DNA from: Deroplatys truncata
Lineage: Eukaryota > Arthropoda > Insecta > Mantodea > Mantidae
Direction: 5' to 3'
Length of the DNA: 64,000 nt
Assembly: GCA_030765065.1 (NCBI GenBank)
Contig: CM060989.1
Span: 34,277,501-34,341,500 of the forward strand
The position numbers were made by a program, and so were the translations under genes. Position 1 is the first letter of the stretch; each line of letters begins with the position of its first letter. The notes under the pieces are model-generated. The model searched no databases. It was not told the DNA's origin and worked only from the letters and a program-made list of their open reading frames with translations. Shown in pieces: positions 11,291-23,325 of the stretch.

Positions 11291-12118
11291 TTTATAAATT
11301 TTTATTTCAAAAATAGATTTCAAAATTTTTGCATCAGGATCATTCTTTACACTCTACATGTCATGAAATAGTTTAAATTTTTGTCCTAGCCTTAATAGTA
11401 TTGAAATTACAGCTCTCTAAAGTGGGCTGCCGTAAACTTTGAAACGTCATAAAACGCAAATAAATAGGAATTCCGAGCAACGAAGGCCAGATTCGTGATC
11501 CTGGGATTCTAAACTATAAGTATACCAAATTTCATCGATATTGGTGATGGTCATTAGCCAAGTATCCCGGCTGGAAGCTGGTTTTGGCTGTTTTCTGAAA
11601 AATAAAAGTATTAATATCTCTGCTCCTGGACCACATTTTGCACATTACAACCTACCAAAAAATTCAGCCAAAAATTAGCTCCCCATAAAAAATATGTTGG
11701 AGGCCGTATATTTATCCGTTCAGAAGTTATTCGCGTTCAAAGTTTCGAAAAGAGGTCCAAAATCCAAGTCTAAAGCCTTGCCATTTTTTGGGATTCGGAA
11801 AAAAAAATCGAGTTTTCAGTGTGATCTGAAAGCTGAAGACGAGTAGAATTCAGAACCGACCTTAGTTTTTCGATATTTCAATATATAAAGTAGTTATGAC
11901 GTAAAACGTGTGCATCTTGGAGAAACTTTGAAGGGTAATAATTCATGGTATAATCGAATAATCGAGCGATGTGACATCTCGTTGGAAAGCTGAAGATTAG
12001 CAGAATTCAGATCTGGCCTTAATTTTACGAAATTTTGAATTTTATAGAAGTTGTGACGTAAAATGTGCATTAAAAGCCTTTAAGTGTCACAACGAGAGTA
12101 TTTGGCTCAACAGATGTG

Positions 12119-12186
12119 TTGTGGCGTAATGGTTAGAGTCACAGACTACGGTGCAGGGGTTATAGGTTCGAGTCGCAACTATGTTT
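12119..12186 (+). repeat. tRNA-Arg-like module in palindrome arm
   Basis: GTGGCGTAATGGTTAGAGTC is an A box, GACTACGGTGCAG resembles a tRNA-Arg(ACG) anticodon arm, and GGTTCGAGTCGC is the B box. The same module is inverted at about 12749-12816 with very few changes. Confidence 0.6.
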
Positions 12187-12259
12187 AAATGTTTTTTCTC
12201 TATTAAATTGAATATTCATTGCACTAATAAGGATAAAAATCGAATTCCTCTGTCAACTA

Positions 12260-12330
12260 CAGAATAGCCGAGTGGCTAAATGCAGTGGTTTGAAAGCAAT
12301 AATCTTGGGTTCGATCCCCACTTTCTGCGT
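12260..12330 (+). repeat. tRNA-Ser-like module in palindrome arm
   Basis: TAGCCGAGTGGCTAAATGC (A box), GGTTTGAAAGCAA (TGA anticodon loop, Ser-like) and TTGGGTTCGATCCCCA (T arm). CAGAA and TTCTG at the ends can pair as part of an acceptor stem. The inverse copy is at 12605-12680. Confidence 0.6.
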
Positions 12331-12604
12331 TGTTTTACTATCATAAAATCCTCGGTCCAATGTGCAATATAGCCGTTAGAGGTAGTGACCTGAAAGCAGA
12401 AGTTTTCCCCTAGATGTCGACGAGCCCTTAAACTCCACTCCACCAACACCTTAAATTCCTGCTCCAATGTATTAATACAGCTAGAAATGGCGATTCTGTA
12501 CCAACTGCAGTGTAGACGAGTGGCTAAGAAAGACCCCGGGTCAAATCGTTTGCTGTGACTTGCTTTCACACTTTATCTTAACTATCTTTGAGAAAAATTT
12601 TACG
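12329..12604. repeat. Central loop of the palindrome
   Basis: This asymmetric segment joins the two arms. It contains one more decayed tRNA-like piece (GTGTAGACGAGTGGCTAAGA, then CCGGGTCAAATCG, about 12508-12548) with no matching inverse partner. Confidence 0.6.
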
Positions 12605-14645
12605 CAGGGAGTGAGACTCGAACCCAGAATTATTGCTTTCAAACCACTGCCTTTAACCACTCGGCTATGCTTTAGCTCATACAGAAGCTCGATTTTTATC
12701 CTTATTAGTGCACTGAAGATTCAATTTAATAGAGAAAAAACATTTAAACATAGTTGCGACTCGAACCTATAACCCCTGCACCGTAGTCTGTGACTCTAAC
12801 CATTACGCCACAACACATCTGTTGAGCCAAATACTCTCGTTGTGATACTTAAAGGCTTTTAATGCACATTTTACGTCACAACTTCTATAAAATTCAAAAT
12901 TTCGTAAAATTAAGGCCAGATCTGAATTCTGCTAATCTTCAGCTTTCCAACGAGATATCACATCGCTCGATTATTCGATTATACCATGAATTATTACCCT
13001 TCAAAGTTTCTCCAAGATGCACACGTTTTACGTCATAACTACTTTATATATTGAAATATCGAAAAACTAAGGTCGGTTCTGAATTCTACTCGTCTTCAGC
13101 TTTCAGATCACACTGAAAACTCGATTTTTTTTTCCGAATCCCAAAAAATGGCAAGGCTTTAGACTTGGATTTTGGACCTCTTTTCGAAACTTTGAACGCG
13201 AATAACTTCTGAACGGATAAATATACGGCCTCCAACATATTTTTTATGGGGAGCTAATTTTTGGCTGAATTTTTTGGTAGGTTGTAATGTGCAAAATGTG
13301 GTCCAGGAGCACAGATATTAATACTTTTATTTTTCAGAAAACAGCCAAAACCAGCTTCAATCCGGGATACTTGGCTAATGACCATCACCAATTTCGATGA
13401 AATTTGGTATACTTATAGTTTAGAATCCCAGGATCACGAATCTGGCCTTCGTTGCTCGAAATTCCTATTTATTTGCGTTTTATGACGTGTCAAAGTTTAC
13501 GGCAGCCGACTTTAGAGAGCTGTAATTCCAATGCTATTAAGGCTAGGACAAAAATTTAAACTATTTCGTGACATGTAGAGTGTAAAGAATGATCCTGATG
13601 CAAAAATTTTGAAATCTATTTTTGAAATACAAATTTATAAAAACAAAACCCCAAATTGCACAGCGAACCCGAAACTCCGAATTACGAAGTCCACGTGCTG
13701 ACCACTCAGCCAAGAAAGTAGGTAGCAGGAGTGTTCCTAGTTGGGGAACAAACCCTTGGCCCAAGAGTCCTGTTGCTTTGGACTTTTTGAGCTGTTATAG
13801 AAACGTGAAAGGCGAAAACCTGCTGAACCATCATCAGACTGTTACATGCGTGATTTTATGGAAACGTTTATGTCGTCTTCCGATTTACAATATGTTGTAC
13901 TGTGCCTAGATTTTATCACAAAAATTCCTCAAAACAAGCTTACAGACAGTTTCAACTGATATATGATCATCGATTTAGAAGAATTAATACAGTACGCTAC
14001 ACTTCCGGGATATAAATCTTGCATACGCTTTTCGAAATGCCAATTTATTTGAAATTTATGATCTTTTAAAATTCGCAGCGACTGGTTTTAGAGCATTGTA
14101 ATTATACAAGCATTTCGTTAGCCTTATAGTGCAAAGACTTATTATGGTTAAATTAGTTTAATCCTATTTTTAACACAAAAGAGACAAACGTACAAATTCA
14201 ACTATGTGATCTCGAAATTCGAATTACCATGGAATTTCCAAGGCAGTACATATCGATCCGCTTTTTAGAAATCTCACTATCGCTTTAGCCTACTGTATCG
14301 TTACAACAACAAAATGTGTAATGAAAGTTATCTCGATTATCAAGAAGTAGATATAACAGTAAACTTTTGTAAGAATACTTTGTAGAATACTGAGTAGATA
14401 GTCATGTGAATGCAACACGTGCGATTTTTAGAAAAAGGCCCATGTGTGAATTTGTGAACAGCAGAACTATAAAATAAAATTTTCGATATACCAAACCTGC
14501 TATTTTAGTTCAGTATCTTCTAAAGATGCTATGCGAAGATTTTCAAAAATTTCTCCACCCCAAACTACCCTTTATATGGAAAAAGTCCCGATATTTTTTG
14601 TTCTCTCAAAAACGAAGTCAATAGTTTTGATTAAAATACAATATT
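12605..14645 (-). repeat. Right arm of the ~5 kb palindrome
   Basis: Inverse of the left arm, without its two insertions, so it shows the older state. In order it contains the Ser-like module (12605-12680), the Arg-like module (12749-12816), two diverged repeats of a block ending near TTACGTCA, the Thr-like module (13661-13727), and family A sequence from about 14290 to 14645. A GC-rich LINE begins immediately after, so the right edge may have been cut by that insertion. Open frames here are small and mirror those of the other arm. Confidence 0.8.
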
Positions 14646-14649
14646 GTGA

Positions 14650-17600
14650 GACAGGGGCAATGGCTCGAACCTATCGGGAAGAAGACGAGCGACCGACTGA
14701 GCGGTTGAAGACATAAAGGTAGCGCTCTCACCTAGCGTAAACACCAGAAGCGCTATCGATACATAACCAGATTCTTCTGGAAGCCGCCTTCCCCCGTCCT
14801 TCGAACATTGTAGAACTCTCTCGAAAACTCCAGCAGCTGTATATAAACGGCAAGATCAGCCTTCTTCCCGACGCTCTTATGCAGCAGCACTACAGAGCAC
14901 CTCGGGTGGACCTGCGGGGTCGAGGGCCCCCACACAAACCAACCCCAGAACTACACAAACACCTGCTCCAGACACCCCAAAACCACCCCGTCCTAGAAGG
15001 ACAAGGAGACGTCGTCCAGCTCGTGAACCGGACTCGGAGTCCGAGGCCCCGTGTGAGCGTGGTACTCCCACGCCTCCGCGTAGGTCGAGGGCCGACAAGG
15101 GGACCAGTGGATCGGCGCCCTTACCCAAGCCTCCCATTCCTCTCCCGAGAAGAGCCCCAACCCCTCCTCCTGCGCCACAGCTCTCTGATGTGCTGGGGTG
15201 GTTGCAGCAGATGCTGCAGAACCACGGCCAGCGCATCTGCGACCTGCTGGTCAGGCTCCTATCAACACCCGACCAAGTCACAAAGATGGTTATTGCCATG
15301 GAGGGGCTCACACTCCTGACCACTGTCATCCAGACGGCCCGAAATGGCGAATCGAACTAGGTCACGCACCTCGTTTCGGTTCGCGTTTTGGAACGCGTGT
15401 GGCATGGCCGATCAGGGGAATGAGCTCCAGCACTTTGTTGGCTCATATGCCTTGGACCTCATTCTAGTCGGGGAAACACATCTCAAACCCAACACCCGTT
15501 TCCGCCTACCGGGCTTCAGCTGCCTCAGGACTGACCGTTTAGGCCCCGAGGAGGTGACACTGCGGTTCTTGTGAGGAACAGTGTTGTCCATCGTCCAATC
15601 CCTCTCCCGCCACTTCAAACCCTGGAGGCCACGGCCGCCTGTATTGATCTCGGCGGTACAGAAGTCATTGTGGTGTCTGTTTACCACCCTCCACGAAGGC
15701 TGTTCGTACTTAACGATTACCTTTCCATCCTCGCCCTACATCCTAACGTTATCATGGCTGGGGACTTCAATGCCAAACATATGCGTTGGCATTGTGGCCC
15801 CCCGTCCTGTAGACGAGGCAATGAAATTATACGCATGATAGATGCGGACCCTCAACTCAGAGCAGAGGGTCCCTGACAACCTACACATCATCCACGAGGT
15901 CGAGGACGGGCTACCGTTATCGACTTCGCGATTATCAAGCACTTTCCCTTTCATATCTCACTCACATTAATCAACGCGCTACACTCAGACCATAATCCTG
16001 TGTTAGCCGAGTTTAACACCAAGGTTGCCAGTCACGGCGTTCCGGTTCAACACCGGGAAGTCGATTGGGAATGCGTCAAGGTTTGTCTCAACGACTTCCT
16101 CCCACCCAACCCAAAAATCACAGACGTCCCAACCCTGGAGGCGGCTGTCTCCTCCTTCACGTCCATCGTGGTACGAACGGTCCACAACCTCACCGTACAC
16201 ACCCCAGCTCCCTTGCACCCTGACGTCCTTTCTCTTGAAGTCCATCTGCTAATCCGCCGATCCTGGGCGGCACGCAGACTCTACCAGCGTCACCGCACGC
16301 AACATAATCGAGTGCTTCATAGGCGTCTGCGCCGTGAGGTCCGTCGCCGACTACGCGAGCATAGGGTGCGAGCGTGGAAGGAGACGATGAACAGTATGCA
16401 CCTCGAGGATGGCGACGTGTGGAGGATTGCCAAACACCTCCGTTACCGTGGAGATCAATATTCCTCCCCTCTCCAAGGCACCCAAGGCCTGGCTTACCAC
16501 CCCCAAGCCAAAGCAAATGGGTTTGCCGACTACCTTGAGAGGACCATGAGGCCTCGAGATGACCCCCAGGACGATGCCTTTTCCGAACGTACTCGGAGGG
16601 AGGCACGCCGATTCCTTCGACGTCCCCCCGACGATGCGGATCGATATCCCGTCGTAAGGCCTTCAGAGATCCAAGGCGCACCCGCCATGCTACGACGCCT
16701 TCCCTTCCGGGCCGTGCTCTTTCTTACCAGGGTCTTCAATATGTGCTTCGCCCTGCGTCACTTTCCACATGAGTGGAGAGAGGCTCGGGCGATCTGCATA
16801 TTGAAGCCGGGGAAAGATCCGGTACATCCTGCCAACTACAGATCCATTAGCCTCCTCTCTGTGTTTTCGAGAGGACCATTCTTACCCGCTTGTCTCCCAC
16901 TTTAGGGGACATTCGAGCCATCCCACCACACCAGTTCGGCTTACGTCCTGGGCACTCGACCTCCCAGCAATTGCTGCGCGTGGTGGAGGCAGCTGCCCTG
17001 GGCTTCCAGGACAGGGCTTACACCGCCGCGGTTTCACTGGATGTCGAGAAGGCCTTCTCGACGACCTGGCATGCGGGTTTCCTCAAACAACTCATCCAAC
17101 TGGAGCTCCCTACACACATAATACATCTGTTACACACATATTTAAAACACCGCACTTTAGTAGTTTCGGTTGCGGGACACAAATCTACACTAAGGCCAAT
17201 ACGAGGCGGAGTCCCCGAAGGTTCTGTGTTATCCCCCACACTCTTTAGTGTCTATGTGGCCGACCTACCCACAGAGCAGCACGTCAACATGGCACAGTAC
17301 GCTGATGACGTGCTCCTGTATTGTACAAGTAAAAACCCACGCAGAGCCTTCTACCCCATTCAGCGACACCTCCGCCTCCTCCAAGAGTGGTGCAGGCGTT
17401 GGCAATTATCCATTAACCCGGCAAAAAGCCACGCCATTTTCTTCACCAAGCGCCGCTTTCCCGCAATCCTCCCCACATTCAGCTACCTCGGAAGGATAGA
17501 ATGGACAAATGCCATCACCTACCTGGGAGTTAAGTTAGATAATGGCCTAACTTTCAGGGGACACGTCAGGGACGTCGCGCGTCGGGGGCATGGGGCTGCG

Positions 17601-18320
17601 GCTTCATTGTACCCGATGCTGAGGTCTGAGATGCCTATCCCTCTTAAGTTACACCTTTTTCGAGCGATCATAATCCCCTTCCTGCTTTACGCCTGCGAGA
17701 TCTGGGGCATGGCCGCAGATTCCAGTCTGCTGCTCCTGAGACGGGTGCAGAATAGGGGCCTTCGGGCTATCTATTCTGTAAACCGCTCCTTTCCCGTGAG
17801 ACTGCTTCACGAAGCCTCATCTCTTCCTTACGTGGAGGATGAAATTAGGCGCCGGGCCGCAAAATTTTACGACCAGTTGCCATACCATCAGAGCGTCCTC
17901 GTTCGGTCTCTTGGGGATTATAACCCTAGAACACGCCGCTTGAGGCATCACCGGCTTCCCCGCATGGCATGCGGGCATATCCGGTAACAACGGAGTATCT
18001 CCAACAGCAGCTAAAGCTGAACTCCAATACAATCCCTTTCAAGAGTAGCTTGGACTTCAAAATTACAATCTCTACATGTTTAAATTACTAAATTAATATC
18101 ATCAGCGGTGCACAAGGGCCGTTGCACCATGACGAGCTACCGTTGAGGAACAAACTTTGTTACCTCCTTTCTCTCCCCTACCTAAAGAACAACCGCCATC
18201 CTATAACCTCCATATCCCGTCACTACGTGGTTAAGCCCTAATTAGGGCAGGTACACGCCTAACACATCATCGGGTTGCCCTCAACCTGCCATGATGACGC
18301 ACGCACGCACGCACGCACGC
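14650..18320 (+). mobile_element. Jockey-like LINE, full RT region but decayed
   Basis: GC-rich against its surroundings. The end of ORF1 runs to a TAG at 15358 (proline-rich, then LGWLQQMLQNHGQRICDLLV). ORF2 starts at 15344 (MANRTRS) and overlaps it by a few codons. The endonuclease shows FWNACGMAD, GETHLKP, AGDFNAKHMRW and SDHNP, with frameshifts near 15560 and 15870. The RT shows LKPGKDPVHPANYRSISLL, SLDVEKAF, GGVPEGSVLSPTLF and YADDV (about 17299). There is a frameshift near 16865, and the region that should carry the APGPDG motif is missing (about 16680). The frame ends at 17987 with no RNase H, as expected for Jockey. The 3' UTR ends in an (ACGC)n tail at about 18298-18320. Confidence 0.85.
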
Positions 18321-18888
18321 AGTTGCTGGCAAACCTTGGTAGTGACCAGACGGAAGATGTGTTCTCTACAGAAATATTACGTGTGAATTGTAAAATATAA
18401 ATAAGCGTTAAGTGAAAGTATTAAAGAATTTCACAGTTCTTAAAAAGTGTAGTGCTTTATTAAAATGTGCAAAGGATAAAATAAAAGAAGGAATTTTAAA
18501 AACTTAAATTCTGTGTAGGTATGTCTACAATTATTGTCGTACCGCACCTTGCCTAAGAGATACTTGACTCTACAACATTACTGAAGCAGCCGTGGCAAAT
18601 TCAAACATAAATAATATATAGAAGCAGTTTTAATAACAAAGTTAAATATTATAGTGTAAAACTTGGAGTGTAACAACAAAAACACATCTTTAAATCAGCT
18701 TCTCATACGTAGCAGCATATTGCGTAACATAGTAACTATTACGTAATCAACAACTTCAAACCGACGCCCAAAGCGTGTTGCAAACTTCTTAAACAAAGTT
18801 AACTCCTAGAACAATACTTCAAGTTAGCTTCCCAAGCGAGAAGTTAATAATTTACGTAAAAATATATTACGTAAGCACATAACAACTT
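18321..18888 (+). repeat. Repeat B, copy 1
   Basis: From AGTTGCTGGCAAACCTTGG to TTACGTAAGCACATAACAAC. It matches, inverted, the segments around 41945-43268. It is rich in ACGTAA/TTACGT words. No coding potential is seen and the class is unknown. The LINE tail abuts it, so the LINE seems to have inserted into this repeat. Confidence 0.6.
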
Positions 18889-18889
18889 C

Positions 18890-19130
18890 ATAGCATATCC
18901 AGGATGGGTGATCAACCCAATGTCTGGCATGGCGCCGAAGAAGGAAATGAAATGTAGTGACGAAAAGGATGATAGGAAAATTCGCGGATCAAACTATCCA
19001 ACCCAGCTTTTGCCTAGCGATCGAGGAAAACTGCGAAAAAAACCTTCGGTCAGGTTGAGGGCCCCAGGGGTTTGAATGCGAGTCGCACGCGTTACCGCGT
19101 AACGCCACCTGGCTCGGTCAGAGAAGACAG
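18890..19130 (-). mobile_element. tRNA-derived SINE fragment
   Basis: Read on the minus strand, the head GAGCCAGGTGGCGTTACGCG, CGGTAACGCGTGCGACTCGC and TTCAAACCCCTGG resembles the 10310-10873 SINE. The B box is degraded. Confidence 0.5.
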
Positions 19131-19144
19131 AGTAATTGATAAAG

Positions 19145-19360
19145 AGTTATGGCCCTCACGATACCCTCAATTAACTGTATGTGATTTTTATCTGTGGGGG
19201 AACTTGAAAATTAAGGTGCATACAACAAACCCTACACATTAAGAACTAAAAGAAAAACATCATGCGAGGAATTCATTAAATTTCTAATACTGAACTTTCC
19301 AATGTGAATGAAAATTTGTTGAAAAGATGCCAGAAATATGCGCATAAAGAAGGTAACTTC
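19145..19360 (+). pseudogene. Tc1/mariner-superfamily transposase C-terminal remnant
   Basis: Translation gives WPSRYPQLTVCDFYLWGNLK then IKVHTTNPTH and stops. This corresponds to the PP-SPDLT-CDFFLWGYLK-KVY block holding the third catalytic acidic residue in the same family as 32662-33925 and 52036-52556. Downstream reading frames are lost. Confidence 0.55.
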
Positions 19361-19700
19361 CAATATCTCTTATGATAAAGTTTGTGCTTATTATCATTTT
19401 AATTGTAACTGTAAGTATGAGAAATGAGGTGGTTGCAGGGATATTATAACTGTTTCGGCCGATGACCACAGTGTGACGGAAAAGCACTGCATTATTAAAT
19501 GACTTATTTTCATGAATGCATCCTATGTACCTTGTAATTTGAGAAAACTATTTAATAAATAAAGTTAATAATTTTCATTCAAATACTGATAAATGCGCGT
19601 TGTGTCAAGGTAAAATGTCATATTAAATAATGCAAGTACAATGAAGGCCTCAGTTACACGTTGCAAAAATATGCAGAAGCTGTACATTTTCTGATACAGT
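19361..19700. other. Nothing recognised
   Basis: AT-rich sequence, no supported feature. Confidence 0.35.
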
Positions 19701-19935
19701 CGTTTAACGCCGATTATACCAAGCGAGATTGCTTCACGGTAACGTCAGAGGTTCCTATTCCGGAGGTCCAGGGTTCGATTCCCGTCGGGCCGGCCACTCG
19801 TTTTTTTTTTTCTTAGTTTCCCCGGGTTGGTTCCCCATCATTTTCTTTCATCTGCCCCAATCTGTGAGCATTGGAGTAAGACACTGGAGTGCTTCCATCT
19901 TGTGTCAGTCGGTTCTTGGAAAATGGCGAACTTAA
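19700..19935 (+). mobile_element. tRNA-derived SINE
   Basis: GCTTCACGGTAACGTC (A-box region), then CCAGGGTTCGATTCCCGTCG (B box and T arm), followed by a T-rich stretch and TTTCCCCGGGTTGGTTCCCC, a body motif related to the SINE at 10310-10873. RNA polymerase III promoter elements are intact by eye. Confidence 0.6.
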
Positions 19936-19959
19936 GCTACAAATATAGTATTTAACAAA

Positions 19960-20130
19960 GTTTTCGTTTTTGAGTTATGCTGCGCAGGCACAGACGTTTT
20001 TCTAATAATTATATTTCTATTTATTCAGGGAGCCTCAAAACGTGTGTTGACGGTGAATCTCAGTATCCAATTTTTTGGTGGAATGCAATATTTCGTCTAC
20101 TTACTCCAGGTGAATGGTATAGAAGTAAAA
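19960..20130 (-). repeat. Family A repeat fragment
   Basis: Inverse of the first quarter of the unit: GAGTTATGCTGCGCAGGCAC, then TTTTTGGTGGAATGCAATAT near the end. Confidence 0.5.
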
Positions 20131-20165
20131 AAGAAGTGCATTGTATCTGTAGTTGATAATTGCTT

Positions 20166-20900
20166 CTAATTAAATAATCTGATGTGTTACATTCATATGA
20201 CTTTCTCTACTTGCTGTCATTTATTTTTCTCTCTCTTCCATTAACTATTCTTAGAAAGGCTTTATTTTCTATTTCCTTTATGTTAATCAAAATGCTTGCT
20301 GAAAGGGTTTCATTAAAATGCATATTGCTACATGCTGTCTTTGCAAGTCTATTTTATATGACCGCAGGAGAAACAAGAGAATGGAGCATTAGCATTTAAA
20401 AAACTAATGAATATCTCGGAAATCTTAATGCCATAAAAATTTTATCTCATATGGATTGTGTGTTTTAAAAAGATCTACTTTTTTGTATAATAAGCTTTTG
20501 TCTCTCTTACGGTTTATCATGTATACAAAACTGTGGAAAATTCTTTCAGAATGGACATTTCACAGACTATTCATAGAAAATTCTAGGCATTGATTTTATT
20601 AGTAATGGAAATATCTTGAATCTATGGTATTTTAATCAAAATTGTCAGAGCAATTTTAGAGAGAAAAAAAAATTAAACATTTTCCATGCATAGCATTGTT
20701 TGTAGTGAGCGGTTTTCTTATCTTTGGAAAATGTGAACTGTTGGGCATTTATCTGACATTTTATTTTAATTATGCTGCTCTCACTCTCTCAATTGGACCT
20801 TTTTCTAAAGATGTCTCAAAAATGTATTTATGGTGAATATGGAACTTTTGATGGAAAACATTTCCTCTAACTATAATAGTGGTTGAGAAAGTAAAAACAA
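20166..20900 (-). repeat. Family A repeat, near full copy
   Basis: Starts ATCTGATGTGTTACATTCAT, then ATGACTTTCTCTACTTGCTG, and ends TGGTTGAGAAAGTAAAAAC. Internal order matches the inverse of the 7842-8700 copy but is strongly diverged. Confidence 0.55.
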
Positions 20901-21360
20901 CAGTTATCCATGTATAAGGATTTTAGTTAAGCGGGAAAGAATTACTTGAGATATATAGACATTTGAAGATATCACTTGAGATACATAGATCTTTGGGTTA
21001 GGGAGAGAAAAATGTGGAAATATATAGTGATAAGGCAGGGAGAGCAGCACATGAATGGGCAAGACATGGAGTAGTGGAGGGTTTAGATTAGGATTGAACA
21101 TAAAGGAATATCTTTTATAGGGACAACAGGACACAACTCATGACATTGCATGAATAGAGCGTAAGGAAAAAGAATTATGGAGGAAAAACATGGGTATTGA
21201 TAAATTGGTTTTTGTATTTGTATAACTAAAGTTAATGATAGGAATTAATGACTGTGGTGGAAAGTAACAACCTTATAAAACATAAGTCTGAAGTTTGATG
21301 ATGCTACGTTGTCTAGTTTGGCAGCCATTAATAGTGAACTCTCTCAGCGAATTTGTAAAC
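20901..21360. other. Nothing recognised
   Basis: No supported feature. Confidence 0.35.
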
Positions 21361-21560
21361 ATGGATAAAACTGATCATCGTTATGTGATACAATACTTTC
21401 ATTTGAAAGGTATTAGTCCAACTAATATCAAAACTGAGCTAGATTCTACTCGTTTAAGCGAGGCCATATGAGTTGCTATACATCTAACAAAACAATATTA
21501 CATGGACCATAAGACCATAAATAAATGGTGACAGCTTTGAACTGCCATGTTCCTTGCACA
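21361..21560 (+). pseudogene. mariner transposase N-terminal remnant
   Basis: MDKTDHRYVIQYFHLKGISP then TNIKTELDSTRLSEAI, a stop and a short readable stretch. The start of the protein and the order charged-helix/KG-SP resemble the first HTH of mariner transposases. No TIRs were found, and everything after the first HTH is lost. Confidence 0.5.
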
Positions 21561-22339
21561 AACCAAGAAAAACCAAACAGCAGCTTAATACTTAAAAAAA
21601 GTATAAGTACTTGAATCTTCAAACCAATAACAAAGAATATCTCTGAGATGGTTTACACTACAAAAACTTCGACATAAATTCTATGCTTTAATCTAGATCT
21701 AGAGTTTTTGTGTTGTAAGATTTTCTCTCTCTTAGCCATTATAATGGGTCATCAATTTATTCGGCCTTTACTGTCAGTCGGTTTAAATGAATGCCATTAT
21801 TAGTTCAACGAGGCCCTTGTCTCAGTATTGAACCTTGGACTGCATGCATTTCCAACTTTAAGTTGATGTACTGCTGCAGTGCAGAACTGTTTTTCACTAA
21901 GATATTTTATGCATTCTTTGCATGCAAGATGGAATTGATCACCGATCATAGAATTTGCATAGTTGAGTGCTAAGCTGAGACATACTATGCTACAAAAGCC
22001 ATCTAATTATTTGAGTTACCTATCAGCATACATGCTGAGATTACGAGTTCACAAGACGCAAATGAGAAATGTTCCAAATGTAAATGGAGGAAAGGTATGA
22101 TACAAGTCCCATTTTACTAAGGCGACCTCAAAACTGTTGACATCCACCCCTTCCACTCATCTTTCGCTAGTCCTCTGCCGGAGGCACTGGCGATAAACTT
22201 GCTTCAAAGTGTTCATATCATGCATGACAACTGACTGGCGGCAACAGCTGAATAAATCTGAAGACCACGTTTAACAGTCCTTCAGAATGAACAGAACTTC
22301 ACCAGCTATTACCAATAAATTTATATACATTTTATTTGC
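21561..22339. other. Nothing recognised
   Basis: Unassigned AT-rich sequence with no reliable ORF. Confidence 0.35.
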
Positions 22340-22720
22340 TGTGCACATATCTTAAACATATGATATTTTAATCAAACTGTTAAAGCCAGTTCTGAGTAAA
22401 TAAAACAAAGTATAATGAAAAGTTTTCCATGTGATGGGTGCTTTGAGCGAAATGGGGGGGGGGGATTGATTTTTAAAATCTTTGTGTCGAATCCTTGTAA
22501 GGTGCTGAACTTAAACACCACGTTTGGTATTTAACAGACTTTTTGTATTTAGTAATCTGTCACAAACACATGCAGACTTTTTTCTTCTTTTTTTTTCTAA
22601 AAATGCTTTATATTTTTATTTATTTGAAGAGTCTCAAAGCATGTATTTCCAGTGAAATCTCAATATAAAATTTTTGGGTGGAATGCAATACTACTTCTGT
22701 TTACTATAGGTAGAGAAATT
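22340..22720 (-). repeat. Family A repeat fragment
   Basis: Inverse of the first half of the unit, ending TTTGGGTGGAATGCAATACT and TTTACTATAGGTAGAGAAAT. It contains a poly-G run at about 22455-22465. Confidence 0.55.
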
Positions 22721-23325
22721 AAAAATCAATGTGGGGCGGTCAGAGAGATAGCAAAGGGAAGCTAAAGGGAAGGAATGCTCAGTTTGGTTTGGGCATTTCT
22801 TGCTTTGGAAGCAAGAGGTAACAATCTTGCAACAATATTTGCACAGCTCTACTCACTTTATGCAGGAATATCCACTTGCACTGCATACTGCAACTGATTC
22901 TTGGGTTGCAGTGCTTGAAACTGGTTGCTAATATTCTGTATTTGGCATCCTTATTCCACATGACTTCTCTCACAGAACTTCAAGGTAGGTTTTACAGGGT
23001 GTCTACTGCCTTGAAGATTTGAAATTCAAGTATATTTCCAGTATAAGTTTTGACAAAATTCCGGTATTGCATCAAGTCTTATTGTAGTAAAAATACAACA
23101 GTATTCAGATGGTATTGTGGCTAGATTAAAATCTTTACTGGTTTTATTTGTTTCTACAGCCACAATATGAAGCTGTGTTTATTAACAGTTGCTATACCCG
23201 ATGTTGAGGGGTGGCTTTTTAAGTCTCAAATGACAACTTAATTAAAATTTCTTTCAGTACAATTTAGCCTTCCTCAACCCCTCCCCTGCAACAATCTTCA
23301 TAATTTTGGAAATGTATAACTTGTA
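22721..23325. other. Nothing recognised
   Basis: Unassigned sequence upstream of a mariner TIR. Confidence 0.35.

Larger units (their letters stand above)
9480..12328 (+). repeat. Left arm of a ~5 kb palindrome
   Basis: From about 9480 to 12328 this arm is matched in inverse order by 12605-14645. Anchors include AACTCTTGGGCCAAGGATTTG (11164) against its inverse near 13760, GTATACTTATAGTTTAGAAT matched across the arms, and identical tRNA-like blocks. The outermost 9480-9840 part is family A sequence. Two insertions break symmetry: about 9896-10180 (unclassified) and 10310-10873 (a SINE). No transposase or RT is encoded in the arm. Confidence 0.8.

Noticed and set aside
12119..12816. Functional tRNA genes
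   Set aside because: The A and B boxes are good, but acceptor and anticodon stems are imperfect. The modules are duplicated in inverse as part of a repeat, so tRNA-like modules is the safer call.
14993..15329. Long minus-strand frames opposite the Jockey-like LINE
   Set aside because: They are shadows of the GC-rich LINE coding strand without motifs.
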